Assembly (NCBI GenBank): GCA_021159335.1
Contig: JAGGRZ010000010.1
Coordinates: forward strand, 1-50,619
DNA: 50,619 nt
Reading direction: 5' to 3'
Source: a bacterium
GTDB lineage: Bacteria > UBP14 > UBA6098 > B30-G16
The position numbers and the translations under genes were made by a program. The notes under the pieces are model-generated. The model was not told the DNA's origin and made no database searches. It saw nothing but the letters and a program-made list of their open reading frames with translations. This document shows, piece after piece, positions 42,286-50,619 of this stretch; position 1 is the first letter of the stretch; each line of letters begins with the position of its first letter.

Positions 42286-44691
42286 CTACTCTGAAAGTTC
42301 ATTCATTCTTTCGCGAGCCTTGTTCGCTAATGTGTCGTCGGGATACTTTTTAATAAGCTCAGTGTAAAGTTTTCTTGCTGTTTTTATTCTGTCAAGGGAT
42401 ACATATGCATTAGCCATCCTATACATGAAGTCCGTAGGTAAATCCTTGCAGTCTTTTGCAAGCAGGCTGTCCATAAGCTTTCCAGCTATGCTTATTTCAC
42501 CTTCGTCCAAAGCGAGTTCGGCTCCTTTAAGAAGAATTCCGCACGAGGATTCATGCTTGCCTCTCGAGAGCAAAAATGCCGCTGATAAAGCAGAGTCTTT
42601 AAAACCCATGTTCCACAGACATATTACAAAATTTTCCGCATAGGCAGAATAAAGAGGGTCGCTTTTCTTCATGCTGTCGAGGCGATGAGCAAGAATGTTT
42701 GCTTCCTCGCTGTAGTATTCTTGTTCGTGATAAAGTTTTGCAAGAAATAGGAGTGCACTATCGCTCACGATGTCGTCTGTGTGAAAAGACCGTATTTTAT
42801 TAAGCATTATGGCGCAGGAGTCTTTATCGTTGCCGTTGTAGAACCATTTTGCAAGCTCGAAAAGACCTCGCAGATACCAACCATTTTCGTTTAATTCGTT
42901 AAGTTTATTTATAGTTTGCCGGGCTGTTATCTCATCCCCTATAACGAGACTTGACCTTATTATGCCGAGATTAGCCTCTGCCCACACACTGTCTTTAGCA
43001 GCGCTTTTTGAGATTGCCTTCGTGTAAAAGTAGATGGCATCCCTGAATCTGCCGTGCTCCTCGCATTGGATAGCGGTCTGAAGCAAAAGTTTCCTCGTTA
43101 AAGGACTTTTGGGACATTTTTTAGAAAACCCATCGAGAATTTCCATCGGGTCCTTGTAGATTCCGATTTTGTATTTTGCTCTCTCCGAAAGCAGTATAAG
43201 TGAGTCCTTTCTTATTCCGTGAAGTTTGTCAGCGTAATTCTCGGATATGTCGATAAGCTCTTCGTAAAGCCCCCTTTCGAAAAGTGTTTTTGCGAGGACC
43301 AATGCCGCTTTTGAGGCATTGAATGTGCCCGGGTACTTTTTTATTATCGTTTTGCATGTTGCGAGGGCTTTGTCGATCTCGTCGAGCCAAAGCTGGGACT
43401 GAAAAAGATAATAGCTTGCGCTAAGACATCTGAATTCGCAGTTTTTAATGTAATCCGAAAGGATTTTTTCGCATTCGTCGTATTGTCTTTGTGCATAATA
43501 GGTCCTCGCTATGGCGTAATCGGTGTAGCGGGAGAATGTCGATTCCCGCGATAGTTTGGTGAAGATTTTCCGGGCGCTGTCGAGTTTCCCAAGCCTGAAT
43601 AGCGACCAGCCAAGCCCCCAGTTAGCGTAAGGCGCGATGTGTGAAGGGTAAGTTTTACTGTAAAGTTTAGCCGCAAGTTCGTAATCCCTCGATTTATAAG
43701 CAGCTTCGGCAGCGAATATCGAGGCTTCCCATGATTTGCCGCTACATACCGACAAAGCTTTCTGAAAAAGACTTAGTGCACTCTTATAGCGATGGTTGTC
43801 GAGCAACTCCCAACCTCGATGGATAAGAAGGTCAACCCGAATTACCTCGGGAAGTGAGTCGATTTTTGTTGTGTCGAATTGGTTTTCGTAGGCACGCACT
43901 ATACTTGTTGAAATCTTTCTATACTGGCTTTCTGAGCGTATTTTCTCGCTTACAGTTTTGGCGCTGTCTATCTCGCCAAGCTTTATGAGGGCTATAGTTT
44001 GCAAAAAAAGTGCCTCATCGTTCCACCAGCTTTCTTGGCTGCCGTAAACCTCTTGCGCAAGCGAAAACAATGAATCAGATGCCTTATAGTCACCAGAGAG
44101 TAAATTGAGATACCCAAGTCTGAAGAGCACTTCGCCCATTATCGGTATGTCGCCGAAATTTTTGGCAAGCGATGTGAGAACAAGTTTAGCTGAATCGAGT
44201 TGACCGAGCTTGATGTGAAGCACGGCAAGAAGGTATTCCGTTACCGCCTGGATTGTGTAGTCATCGATCGTGGATAGCTTTCTTAGTATTGTTTTTGCTG
44301 ATTCGGGAGATGCAATGATAAGTTTTCTGGCTAAGTATATTTTCCCCCAGGTTGTTCTTTCAAATTCCTTCGGTTGCTCGTTGGCAAGAAGTATTGTCAA
44401 GATGCTTGCCCATCTGTCGACAAGGCTGTCGTCGATTTGATTCAGCATATTGAGCACGACGATCGCATCTATTGTGTCGCCATCGTCGCAAAGGTTTTTA
44501 ACGAGGAATAGAAAGTCGCGTATCTCTGATGGTGTGGATTCCCAGAAAATGGCTTTTTCAAAGGGTTTTGCGAAAGTTGCCTTGGGAGTTGAAAGAATTG
44601 CTAATACCTCAGCGATAATTAGAAAAACCGATAGTAAATCCGCTTTCGTTTTTTCGCCAGGGGATAGGGTAAATTTCAACATCGAAGACAT
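42286..44691 (-). CDS. long TPR-repeat protein, probably exported
   Basis: 801 residues, mostly tandem helical TPR-like units of 34-36 residues (e.g. AVLHIKLGQLDSAKLVLTSL, YTDYAIARTYYAQRQYDECE, YRMANAYVSLDRIKTARKLY). A hydrophobic stretch at ~19-34 (LLSVFLIIAEVLAIL) ending TPKATFA looks like a signal peptide with a long N-region. The start is uncertain: ATG 44691 lies 83 bases inside the upstream gene and has no clear ribosome binding site. It resembles scaffold proteins of envelope assembly or secretion, but no specific family could be assigned. mutL follows after 13 bases. Confidence 0.72.
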   Translation of the reverse strand: MSSMLKFTLSPGEKTKADLLSVFLIIAEVLAILSTPKATFAKPFEKAIFWESTPSEIRDFLFLVKNLCDDGDTIDAIVVLNMLNQIDDSLVDRWASILTILLANEQPKEFERTTWGKIYLARKLIIASPESAKTILRKLSTIDDYTIQAVTEYLLAVLHIKLGQLDSAKLVLTSLAKNFGDIPIMGEVLFRLGYLNLLSGDYKASDSLFSLAQEVYGSQESWWNDEALFLQTIALIKLGEIDSAKTVSEKIRSESQYRKISTSIVRAYENQFDTTKIDSLPEVIRVDLLIHRGWELLDNHRYKSALSLFQKALSVCSGKSWEASIFAAEAAYKSRDYELAAKLYSKTYPSHIAPYANWGLGWSLFRLGKLDSARKIFTKLSRESTFSRYTDYAIARTYYAQRQYDECEKILSDYIKNCEFRCLSASYYLFQSQLWLDEIDKALATCKTIIKKYPGTFNASKAALVLAKTLFERGLYEELIDISENYADKLHGIRKDSLILLSERAKYKIGIYKDPMEILDGFSKKCPKSPLTRKLLLQTAIQCEEHGRFRDAIYFYTKAISKSAAKDSVWAEANLGIIRSSLVIGDEITARQTINKLNELNENGWYLRGLFELAKWFYNGNDKDSCAIMLNKIRSFHTDDIVSDSALLFLAKLYHEQEYYSEEANILAHRLDSMKKSDPLYSAYAENFVICLWNMGFKDSALSAAFLLSRGKHESSCGILLKGAELALDEGEISIAGKLMDSLLAKDCKDLPTDFMYRMANAYVSLDRIKTARKLYTELIKKYPDDTLANKARERMNELSE

Positions 44692-45349
44692 AGTTATCTT
44701 TTATTTCCCAGTTAAATCCTAATATTGGTTTTACAACGGTTCGGCTCGTAAAATGCCCTGAATATCGCCTGTATGCGGTCGGAGTTTGTGGTTTCCATGT
44801 GCCGAGTGCATCAACATATATTAATCTTATTCCGCCGGCAAAAGCAACATTTTTGTATCTTATAGCACCCACCCCATCCAAACAATATTCGCGCCAGCTG
44901 TAATAAACGCTGTAGTTTAAGGGTGTTATAAATGTGTTTCCACGAGTTCTTATAAGGGCGAATCTTGCGTTTATCGTTGCGAGGAACCTCGTCCTTCTCG
45001 TTCTGAGTCTCTGGCTGTATTGGAGTCTTGCTTTCGCGCCTGCCATAAGTTCCCAGCTGCCGTTTATCTCAGCTAATCCAGGGACGCGTAAGTTAAGGTC
45101 GGCGCCGCCTACTATAAGTCCAAGTTCAAGAATTTTGAACCATGTGTGCGAAAAGTGAATCCCGAGACGCTGTGACCAAAAAATTGCTCGACCCGCCTGC
45201 CCCGAAAAGGGAACGGTAGTATATGAATATTCTGCCGATACAAGAAGCAATCTCCTTGGCGGACATATGTAAACGGGGTTGGTCGCCGATAGGGGAAATG
45301 TATTTGCAACCAAGAGGAGAAGGATTATTAATATTACTGCTTTTCTCAT
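44609..45349 (-). CDS. predicted outer-membrane beta-barrel protein
   Basis: 246 residues with a signal peptide (AVILIILLLLVANTFPLSA) and repeated alternating polar/hydrophobic strands rich in Tyr, Trp and Arg (FALIRTRGNTFITPLNYSVY, VVKPILGFNWEIKDNYVF). It ends GFTIGFSNYR rather than with an aromatic residue, so barrel insertion is less certain. No named family. AGGA lies upstream of ATG 45349, 34 bases after the giant Ig-like gene, and its 3' end overlaps the TPR gene by 83 bases; the three may work together at the envelope. Confidence 0.68.
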   Translation of the reverse strand: MRKAVILIILLLLVANTFPLSATNPVYICPPRRLLLVSAEYSYTTVPFSGQAGRAIFWSQRLGIHFSHTWFKILELGLIVGGADLNLRVPGLAEINGSWELMAGAKARLQYSQRLRTRRTRFLATINARFALIRTRGNTFITPLNYSVYYSWREYCLDGVGAIRYKNVAFAGGIRLIYVDALGTWKPQTPTAYRRYSGHFTSRTVVKPILGFNWEIKDNYVFDVEIYPIPWRKNESGFTIGFSNYR

Positions 45350-45383
45350 CGTGTCCTCCGGCTATTTTTCCGTAACGACAAAT

Positions 45384-48300
45384 TTACGGTGCTTTGTATG
45401 TGACAGATGTCCAAACGGCGCACGCGCCAAAATTGGCTGTGATAATGTCCGTTACATCGTCAGTAAGACCACCTGGTGCGGTAACGCTGAACGATACGCT
45501 GCCTGTCGAATTGGTGGTGGCTGATGACGGTGATATAGATGCGCCGTAAGCGCTTACCAGAGTTACACTTTGGCCACAGATAGGATTGCCCCAGACATCC
45601 TTCACATTGACTATAACGCTGAATGTTCCGCCACTTATAACTTCCGAAGGTGCGCTTATCGAGGAATTGGACGAACTGCAATCGCCACCGTTGAGGGTGA
45701 TGGTCGTCGTCGCGGAGGCATAACCGGCTTGTGCCTGCACAGTAGCTGCTGCAACCTGTGTGCTTGAGCAATAATTATCTACAGTTACTGTAGCGCTGGT
45801 GTAGGTGGCTTCAGCGTAACTAATGGTGCATTCACCTACTGAAATCACAGGAGTTGTTATCGTGCCTACAGTTGTTGTGAACCTGACCGAGTCCGCTGTA
45901 ACTGGATTGCCGTTTATGTCCTGAAGTATAGCTCTAACTGTGGAATGGCTTGAGCCATCGGCATTCACAGTTGAGGGATTGGTAACCAATGTTATTGATG
46001 TTACAGGTCCTGAGTTGTAGAACCATACGCTGTCGCAAACCCATCCGGGAGTTCCACCACAGCTTGAAGAGGAGTCGCCTCGCGTGGATGCCTTGACCCA
46101 CACTATCCCGTCGCCGCGTGGATTGGAGGAGTACCATATTGATGATGCAAAGCCTGAGTCGTTAGAGGTCGCACTGCCTATTATCATTCCTTCATCAGTG
46201 GTGAAGTAAACGGCGGCGTTGGGCACTGGGTTGCCCATAGAGTCGAGAACCATGACCATGATTGAGTCCGAGACGCCGTCTCTTTCCCAACCTTTGACAT
46301 TACATTTCGCACGCGAAACCGAGATGTAGTGCGGCAATCCGCTCGATATCGTTATTCTTGGTGCTTCGGATATTATTCCTGAGCCATCAAGCACCGAGGA
46401 CCTCACCAAAGCAACGCCTGAAGCTTTGCCTGCTCTTACTGTGATGTTGGCTCTGCCGCCAAGCGTATATACTGTGTCAGACCACAGTTGCCCGAGCGTG
46501 GGATGTGAAGGTTCAAGCGATGGTTGACGAAGCGGGTCGCTGCCACCGGGGTAATTGGTGAACCAGAATATAACTTTTGTGCTGTCTTTTACAGGATTGT
46601 TGTATCTATCGTAAATGTATGCTGTCAAAACGGCGTGGTCTATGTTTCCTGAACCTTTAACATATATGTGGTTTCTGTCCACATCGATGCTTTCGGTGTG
46701 AGCGATCTGCGGTAACAATATCATGTTATCGCTGCCGACAGCATCCCCGGCCTGTGCGAAAACCCAAATAGCCCCCGATTTCGTGCCCGGAGTAAAGTAT
46801 GTCTTGAACCTTCCGCTTGCGTCAGTAAGGACGGAATAGTCAGCCATAGTTCCGAGGCTGCAAATGTCACCGCCTCCACCGCAGGTGTCCTCTGGCAAAC
46901 CTGTGCTTGAAAGCCATAACCTGACCAATGTTCCCTCGCCAACGGGATTGCCAAGGGTATCGAGAACCTGCCCGTAAACTGAATCGATAGTACCGCTGCC
47001 TACTGTGTCGTAGTCCTGCGAGAAGTAAACATTAACTTCGCTCGGTTCACCAGCTGTGAATATAACCTTAACTTCTGCTGTCTCTGCCTGGCAAATAGCC
47101 ATTATCGTTGCGGTGCATGCCGTGTCCGCAGCCGTGAGCGTCGAGAATGCAAGCCCATCGTGGGTCGTATCGGACGGAACCACATACCCGAAATCGGTGA
47201 AAAACGCCACTGTAACTCCGTCGGATATGGGTCTTCCTGAGGAGTCGAGAACTGTAGCTCTTATCTGAGTAGTGCTGTGACCGTCGGCCGGAATTCGACT
47301 CGGGAGCGCCACCAATATTATCGTATCTGCTGTTGTAGCAGTGAATTCCACCGGCAGATGACCAACATTTCCGCCAACTGTGCCTTCCACATATGCATTG
47401 CCGATGTGCCGTGGTGAACGAACCGTGAAGGTGGCTCTACCCGCTGAATCTGTAACGACCATAGTGGGGGTGACACTTCCAAGCTCGGCTGGGGACATGG
47501 AGAGTGTCACTGTCTCGCTTGAAATAAGGTTATTAAATCTGTCGGTAACGAGTACCGTGCAAATCTCGGAGCTAACGCCGTCAGCGGGCAGTGTAAGCGA
47601 TGAGGGCATGAAGCTAAATCTCCTCGATGTATCCGGTGTGAATGTTATTACAAGCGTCTCGCTGTAAAGATAGCCTGCACCAGTGTCAATGTAAGCGTAA
47701 ACAGAGCATGGACCCGACACTATGGGCGCCATAATCTCCGATGTGGCAACGCCTGAGGATGTCCAGGCGAGAGTAGGATAAATGTTCGCTGAAACCGAGC
47801 CACCTGTCTTCGCGAACCTTACTGGTGTGCTGTCCGGTGCTGCGAAACCCATGCTATCGTAAACCGAAGCGGAAAGACTCGTTGTAGCGGTGCCATTGCT
47901 GGGAAGGAATAGTGCGCCTGCTGATATGTCTATCTCAGCCAATGCAGTTGGGACGAGCTGGATTATACACACACCCTCCGCTGACCCTGAGGTAGCGTGG
48001 ACCGCGACATTGCCTGGCGAGGTGCCCGCTGTGAACACTGAAATGCATCGTCCGGTGCTGTCGGTAACTCCAACCGCCCATATCGCCCCGCGACTGGTGG
48101 GCTCGATGGTGAAATTTACCACTGTTCCAGCTCCGACAGGATTGCCACCTGCATCCGTGACTGTGGCTGTTATCAGCGTTGTATCGCTGTTGTTGGCTAT
48201 AAGGCTCGTTCTATTGGGTTGAAGAACTATGTTGGCTGGCGGTCCAGGAACGAATGTCACCACAGCTTGTGCAGTTTTGCCGCCGCAGGTAACAATGAGT

Positions 48301-50619
48301 GTGTCCAGACCAACGCTGAGTTGTGAGTGGATGCTCGTTCGGAACTGCCCACTTGATGTCGTGCCGTTGTATGCGCCAAGCAGTCCGAGGTTTATTCCGC
48401 TAAGGTAGACTGGTGTGCCGTCGGATATCGGCATACCGAGCGTGTCCCTGACGGTTACTATAACTACTGCGCTATCGGTGCCGTTGGCTACGATAGATGT
48501 CGGCGTAACATCTACTATAACAGTGCCAACATCGGTTGGAATTATTTGAATAAGCATTGTTGAGGTTGCGCTTCCGCTTGTTGCAGTTATTACCGCCCAG
48601 CCTGGTGAATGCCCGCTATGGAACATGGACGTGGCAACGCCATTGCTGTCAGTATAAGCATCGGTTAATATCGTTCCCATGGTTGAGCTGAATGTGACGG
48701 GTGTTCCTGGCGAAACGATATTTCCGAATGAATCTCTTACCTCGGCGTAAATTCTAACAGAATCAGTCCCATCGGCAAGTATTGTAGAATCTGATGCCCA
48801 TAATGTTATGTGCGCTGGCGGACCAGCGACGAAAACCACGGTGTCCGTATCAGCAACTGAACCGCTTATCGCGACTACTATTGCAGTGTCAACGCTCGTG
48901 GCGGAATACAGTGTGCTCGTTGCCTGTCCTGTCCCGCTTGCTGTTCGTGCTATGGATGGGGTGACATGACCCTTGGTAGATGTGAACGATACAAGAGTCA
49001 TAGCCGACACGGGTGACCCGGTTGAGTCGTAAACAGTGGCGACCAGGTCTGCATGAGAAGTGCCATTGGCAATAAGTTGTTTCGGCCATACATAAAGTGA
49101 TATCGAGTCAGCCGTAAGCGGAAAGAGGGTTATTGCTGCGCTCGCTGAATGCCCCTCACAGGTGGCTGTGACCAGAGCAACACCAGCGGTGCAGCTCGCG
49201 GTATAAACGGCAAAAGCGTATCCAGTATCGTTGGTAGCCGATGTCGTGGTTATGGCACCCTTTGTGGTGCTGAAAGTAACATCGTAACCTGCCCCGACGA
49301 GGTTCCCCTTGGCGTCAAGAACCCTTACCGCGACGAGTTCCGTGTCGACACAATTTGCGGGCAGGTCATGAAGCATGGATGTTATGAACTCAACCCTGTG
49401 GGGTTCACCTGGAACCAGAATTACCTCCACCGAGTCCATAAGCGTATCCCCGCTTGGCAATATGGGACCTATGGCTATGACAACGAGTGTGTCAACCCGG
49501 ATGCCAGCGGTGAGTGTTACCGATGCATTCCCCCCCGAGGTATATGCGATGGTTGATGAAAGCATTCCCAGTCCTCTCAATGAGAATCGAATTGGTGTCC
49601 CTTCTGATACAGGCGTGAACAGTCCGCCCGTTGTGTCGAGAAGTATCGCGGTTATCTCGGATGTCGATACACCATCGGCAGTAAGGCGGTTCGGGACCGC
49701 GACCACTTCAATCCAGTTACCCTCAACGGCATTGAAGTTTATCGAGGCCACCGCCGTTGCCGAGTCAGCCGTTGCCGTTATTAAGCCGGGACCAGCGCTA
49801 TGGCTTGAAATGTGGGTTATAACGAGTCCATCCAAACTGGACACATAGCTTAGGGAGTCTATGGTTCCTCTCGTTGTGGTGAAGTGGACAGGCGTGCCGA
49901 TAGCCACGGGATTCATGAATGCATCGTAAACATGAGCCCTGACCTCGAATTGACTGCCATCGGCGACCATATTCATAAGCCCTGTGGTGTCGATTATTAT
50001 TATCTGTGCAGGTCCACTTGTGAATTCGATTATGAGTGAGTCGACCACAGACGAACCCACAGCGCCTGCATAGGCGTAAACTTTCGTTCTGCCGCTTGCA
50101 GCTGGTGCTATAAGCGTTGCCGTTGCATCGCCGCCAACTGTGGTTGCTATGGTTGGTGTTATTATGCCGGGTGTGTAGCCTGCGCTCGTGTCCTGCGCGA
50201 AAACAACTATGCTTCCGTCGGAAACAGGCGTTCCCGCTGAGTCGTAAACGCTTGCGGTAAGTGTTGCCGTGCTTGTGCCGTCGCCGATAATCCTCACTGC
50301 TGACGAACGCAAGACTATGTATCTCGCTTCAAGCTCTTCGAGGAATATCTGGGTTGTGGTGGTTCTTTCGCCGCAGCGAATAGTTATGGTGGCTACACCA
50401 GTGGTAGAGGCAGATGTGAATGTGGCTCTTGCGTGTCCAGAGATGTCGGTGAATGCTACATCAGTTATGGAACCCAGGTCAGTTGAAAATGTTACCGCTG
50501 TTGACGGTGTTACTGGATTGCCATATCTATCGTAGACCCAGACATCTATGTAAGTCCGCGATGTGCCATCCGCTGGTAGTGTCGCGCTATCTGTGGCTTC
50601 CGGGTCGACCACGATTCTA
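45384..50619 (-). CDS. giant bacterial Ig-like (Big_1/invasin-type) repeat protein, 5'-truncated
   Basis: The frame is open to the right edge, so the N-terminus and any signal peptide lie outside; 1,744 residues are visible. They consist of about 17 repeats of 95-105 residues, each opening with an ADG/ANG-type turn (LPADGTSRTYIDVWVYD, TILADGTDSVRIYAEVRDSF, TVNADGSSHSTVRAILQD), continuing with GNPV...GTxVxF and closing with a GxAxxT/V strand, the group 1 bacterial Ig fold of intimins and invasins. Such stalks project from the cell for adhesion. The C-terminus ends in an Ig-like domain (VWTSVTYKAP), without a type IX sorting domain or LPxTG, so the anchor or export signal must be at the missing end. 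It is followed by the beta-barrel and TPR genes. Confidence 0.88.
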   Translation of the reverse strand, partial: RIVVDPEATDSATLPADGTSRTYIDVWVYDRYGNPVTPSTAVTFSTDLGSITDVAFTDISGHARATFTSASTTGVATITIRCGERTTTTQIFLEELEARYIVLRSSAVRIIGDGTSTATLTASVYDSAGTPVSDGSIVVFAQDTSAGYTPGIITPTIATTVGGDATATLIAPAASGRTKVYAYAGAVGSSVVDSLIIEFTSGPAQIIIIDTTGLMNMVADGSQFEVRAHVYDAFMNPVAIGTPVHFTTTRGTIDSLSYVSSLDGLVITHISSHSAGPGLITATADSATAVASINFNAVEGNWIEVVAVPNRLTADGVSTSEITAILLDTTGGLFTPVSEGTPIRFSLRGLGMLSSTIAYTSGGNASVTLTAGIRVDTLVVIAIGPILPSGDTLMDSVEVILVPGEPHRVEFITSMLHDLPANCVDTELVAVRVLDAKGNLVGAGYDVTFSTTKGAITTTSATNDTGYAFAVYTASCTAGVALVTATCEGHSASAAITLFPLTADSISLYVWPKQLIANGTSHADLVATVYDSTGSPVSAMTLVSFTSTKGHVTPSIARTASGTGQATSTLYSATSVDTAIVVAISGSVADTDTVVFVAGPPAHITLWASDSTILADGTDSVRIYAEVRDSFGNIVSPGTPVTFSSTMGTILTDAYTDSNGVATSMFHSGHSPGWAVITATSGSATSTMLIQIIPTDVGTVIVDVTPTSIVANGTDSAVVIVTVRDTLGMPISDGTPVYLSGINLGLLGAYNGTTSSGQFRTSIHSQLSVGLDTLIVTCGGKTAQAVVTFVPGPPANIVLQPNRTSLIANNSDTTLITATVTDAGGNPVGAGTVVNFTIEPTSRGAIWAVGVTDSTGRCISVFTAGTSPGNVAVHATSGSAEGVCIIQLVPTALAEIDISAGALFLPSNGTATTSLSASVYDSMGFAAPDSTPVRFAKTGGSVSANIYPTLAWTSSGVATSEIMAPIVSGPCSVYAYIDTGAGYLYSETLVITFTPDTSRRFSFMPSSLTLPADGVSSEICTVLVTDRFNNLISSETVTLSMSPAELGSVTPTMVVTDSAGRATFTVRSPRHIGNAYVEGTVGGNVGHLPVEFTATTADTIILVALPSRIPADGHSTTQIRATVLDSSGRPISDGVTVAFFTDFGYVVPSDTTHDGLAFSTLTAADTACTATIMAICQAETAEVKVIFTAGEPSEVNVYFSQDYDTVGSGTIDSVYGQVLDTLGNPVGEGTLVRLWLSSTGLPEDTCGGGGDICSLGTMADYSVLTDASGRFKTYFTPGTKSGAIWVFAQAGDAVGSDNMILLPQIAHTESIDVDRNHIYVKGSGNIDHAVLTAYIYDRYNNPVKDSTKVIFWFTNYPGGSDPLRQPSLEPSHPTLGQLWSDTVYTLGGRANITVRAGKASGVALVRSSVLDGSGIISEAPRITISSGLPHYISVSRAKCNVKGWERDGVSDSIMVMVLDSMGNPVPNAAVYFTTDEGMIIGSATSNDSGFASSIWYSSNPRGDGIVWVKASTRGDSSSSCGGTPGWVCDSVWFYNSGPVTSITLVTNPSTVNADGSSHSTVRAILQDINGNPVTADSVRFTTTVGTITTPVISVGECTISYAEATYTSATVTVDNYCSSTQVAAATVQAQAGYASATTTITLNGGDCSSSNSSISAPSEVISGGTFSVIVNVKDVWGNPICGQSVTLVSAYGASISPSSATTNSTGSVSFSVTAPGGLTDDVTDIITANFGACAVWTSVTYKAP

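Noticed and set aside
45384-50619. Repeats in this region as a CRISPR array or tandem DNA repeat
   Set aside because: The repetition is at protein level (Ig-like domains of ~100 residues) with diverged DNA, and no short identical repeat-spacer units.
1-50619. tRNA or rRNA genes
   Set aside because: No cloverleaf with a T-loop GTTCRANYC or rRNA-like conserved stretch was noticed when scanning the gaps.

Overview
The window looks like part of the chromosome of an uncultured, Gram-negative, strictly anaerobic bacterium, probably of the FCB superphylum or a nearby candidate phylum. Reasons: outer-membrane-type proteins ending in Phe, a secreted protein with a type IX-style C-terminal sorting domain, OmpA-like and giant Ig-like surface proteins, and a soluble HdrA/MvhD-type electron-transfer module. 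This is inference; no rRNA or tRNA was seen and the lineage cannot be fixed from the window.

Layout. 1-6204 (+): an Hdr/Mvh/Asr-like iron-sulfur redox set (hdrA C-terminus, mvhD-like, two dicluster 4Fe-4S proteins), interrupted by an OmpA-like gene and a glycosyltransferase. 6309-7709 (+): a secreted sorting-domain protein. 7896-11979 (+): two tandem tldD paralogues and tldE/pmbA. 12054-13376 (-): glutamine synthetase. 13640-16586 (-): three AT-rich, unrelated single-gene units (methyltransferase, nitronate-monooxygenase-like, BASS/ACR3-like transporter). The gaps between them carry GTTAGGNGAA cores, and one core pair has the spacing of an integron attC site. 16802-24904 (-): a complete phosphate regulon (phoB, phoR, a small sigma-70-family factor, a porin, pstSCAB, phoU). 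25231-26145 (-): patatin-like hydrolase. 26303-28056 (+): histidine ammonia-lyase and a small coupled protein. 28094-33410 (+): promoter, structured leader RNA and the S10 ribosomal protein operon (rpsJ to rpmC), which stops after rpmC instead of continuing into rpsQ-rplN. 33523-36837 (-): five overlapping genes (recO, an NtrC-type regulator, an ACT protein, an unknown protein, an XRE regulator). 36931-40425 (+): TPR membrane protein, polyprenol-kinase-like protein, radical SAM protein, galT. 40537-50619 (-): mutL, a long TPR protein, a beta-barrel-like protein, and the C-terminal 1,744 residues of a giant protein with about 17 bacterial Ig-like repeats running off the right edge.

How they fit together: the left end is energy metabolism built on flavin/iron-sulfur electron transfer. 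The Pho block covers sensing, regulation, outer-membrane entry, periplasmic binding, ABC import and feedback by PhoU. The S10 block is core translation. The right end is envelope and surface biology plus DNA repair.

The points most worth a second look are the attC-like borders around two single-gene units at 14.3-16.6 kb, the sigma factor inside the Pho operon, the structured S10 leader, and the S10 operon ending at rpmC.
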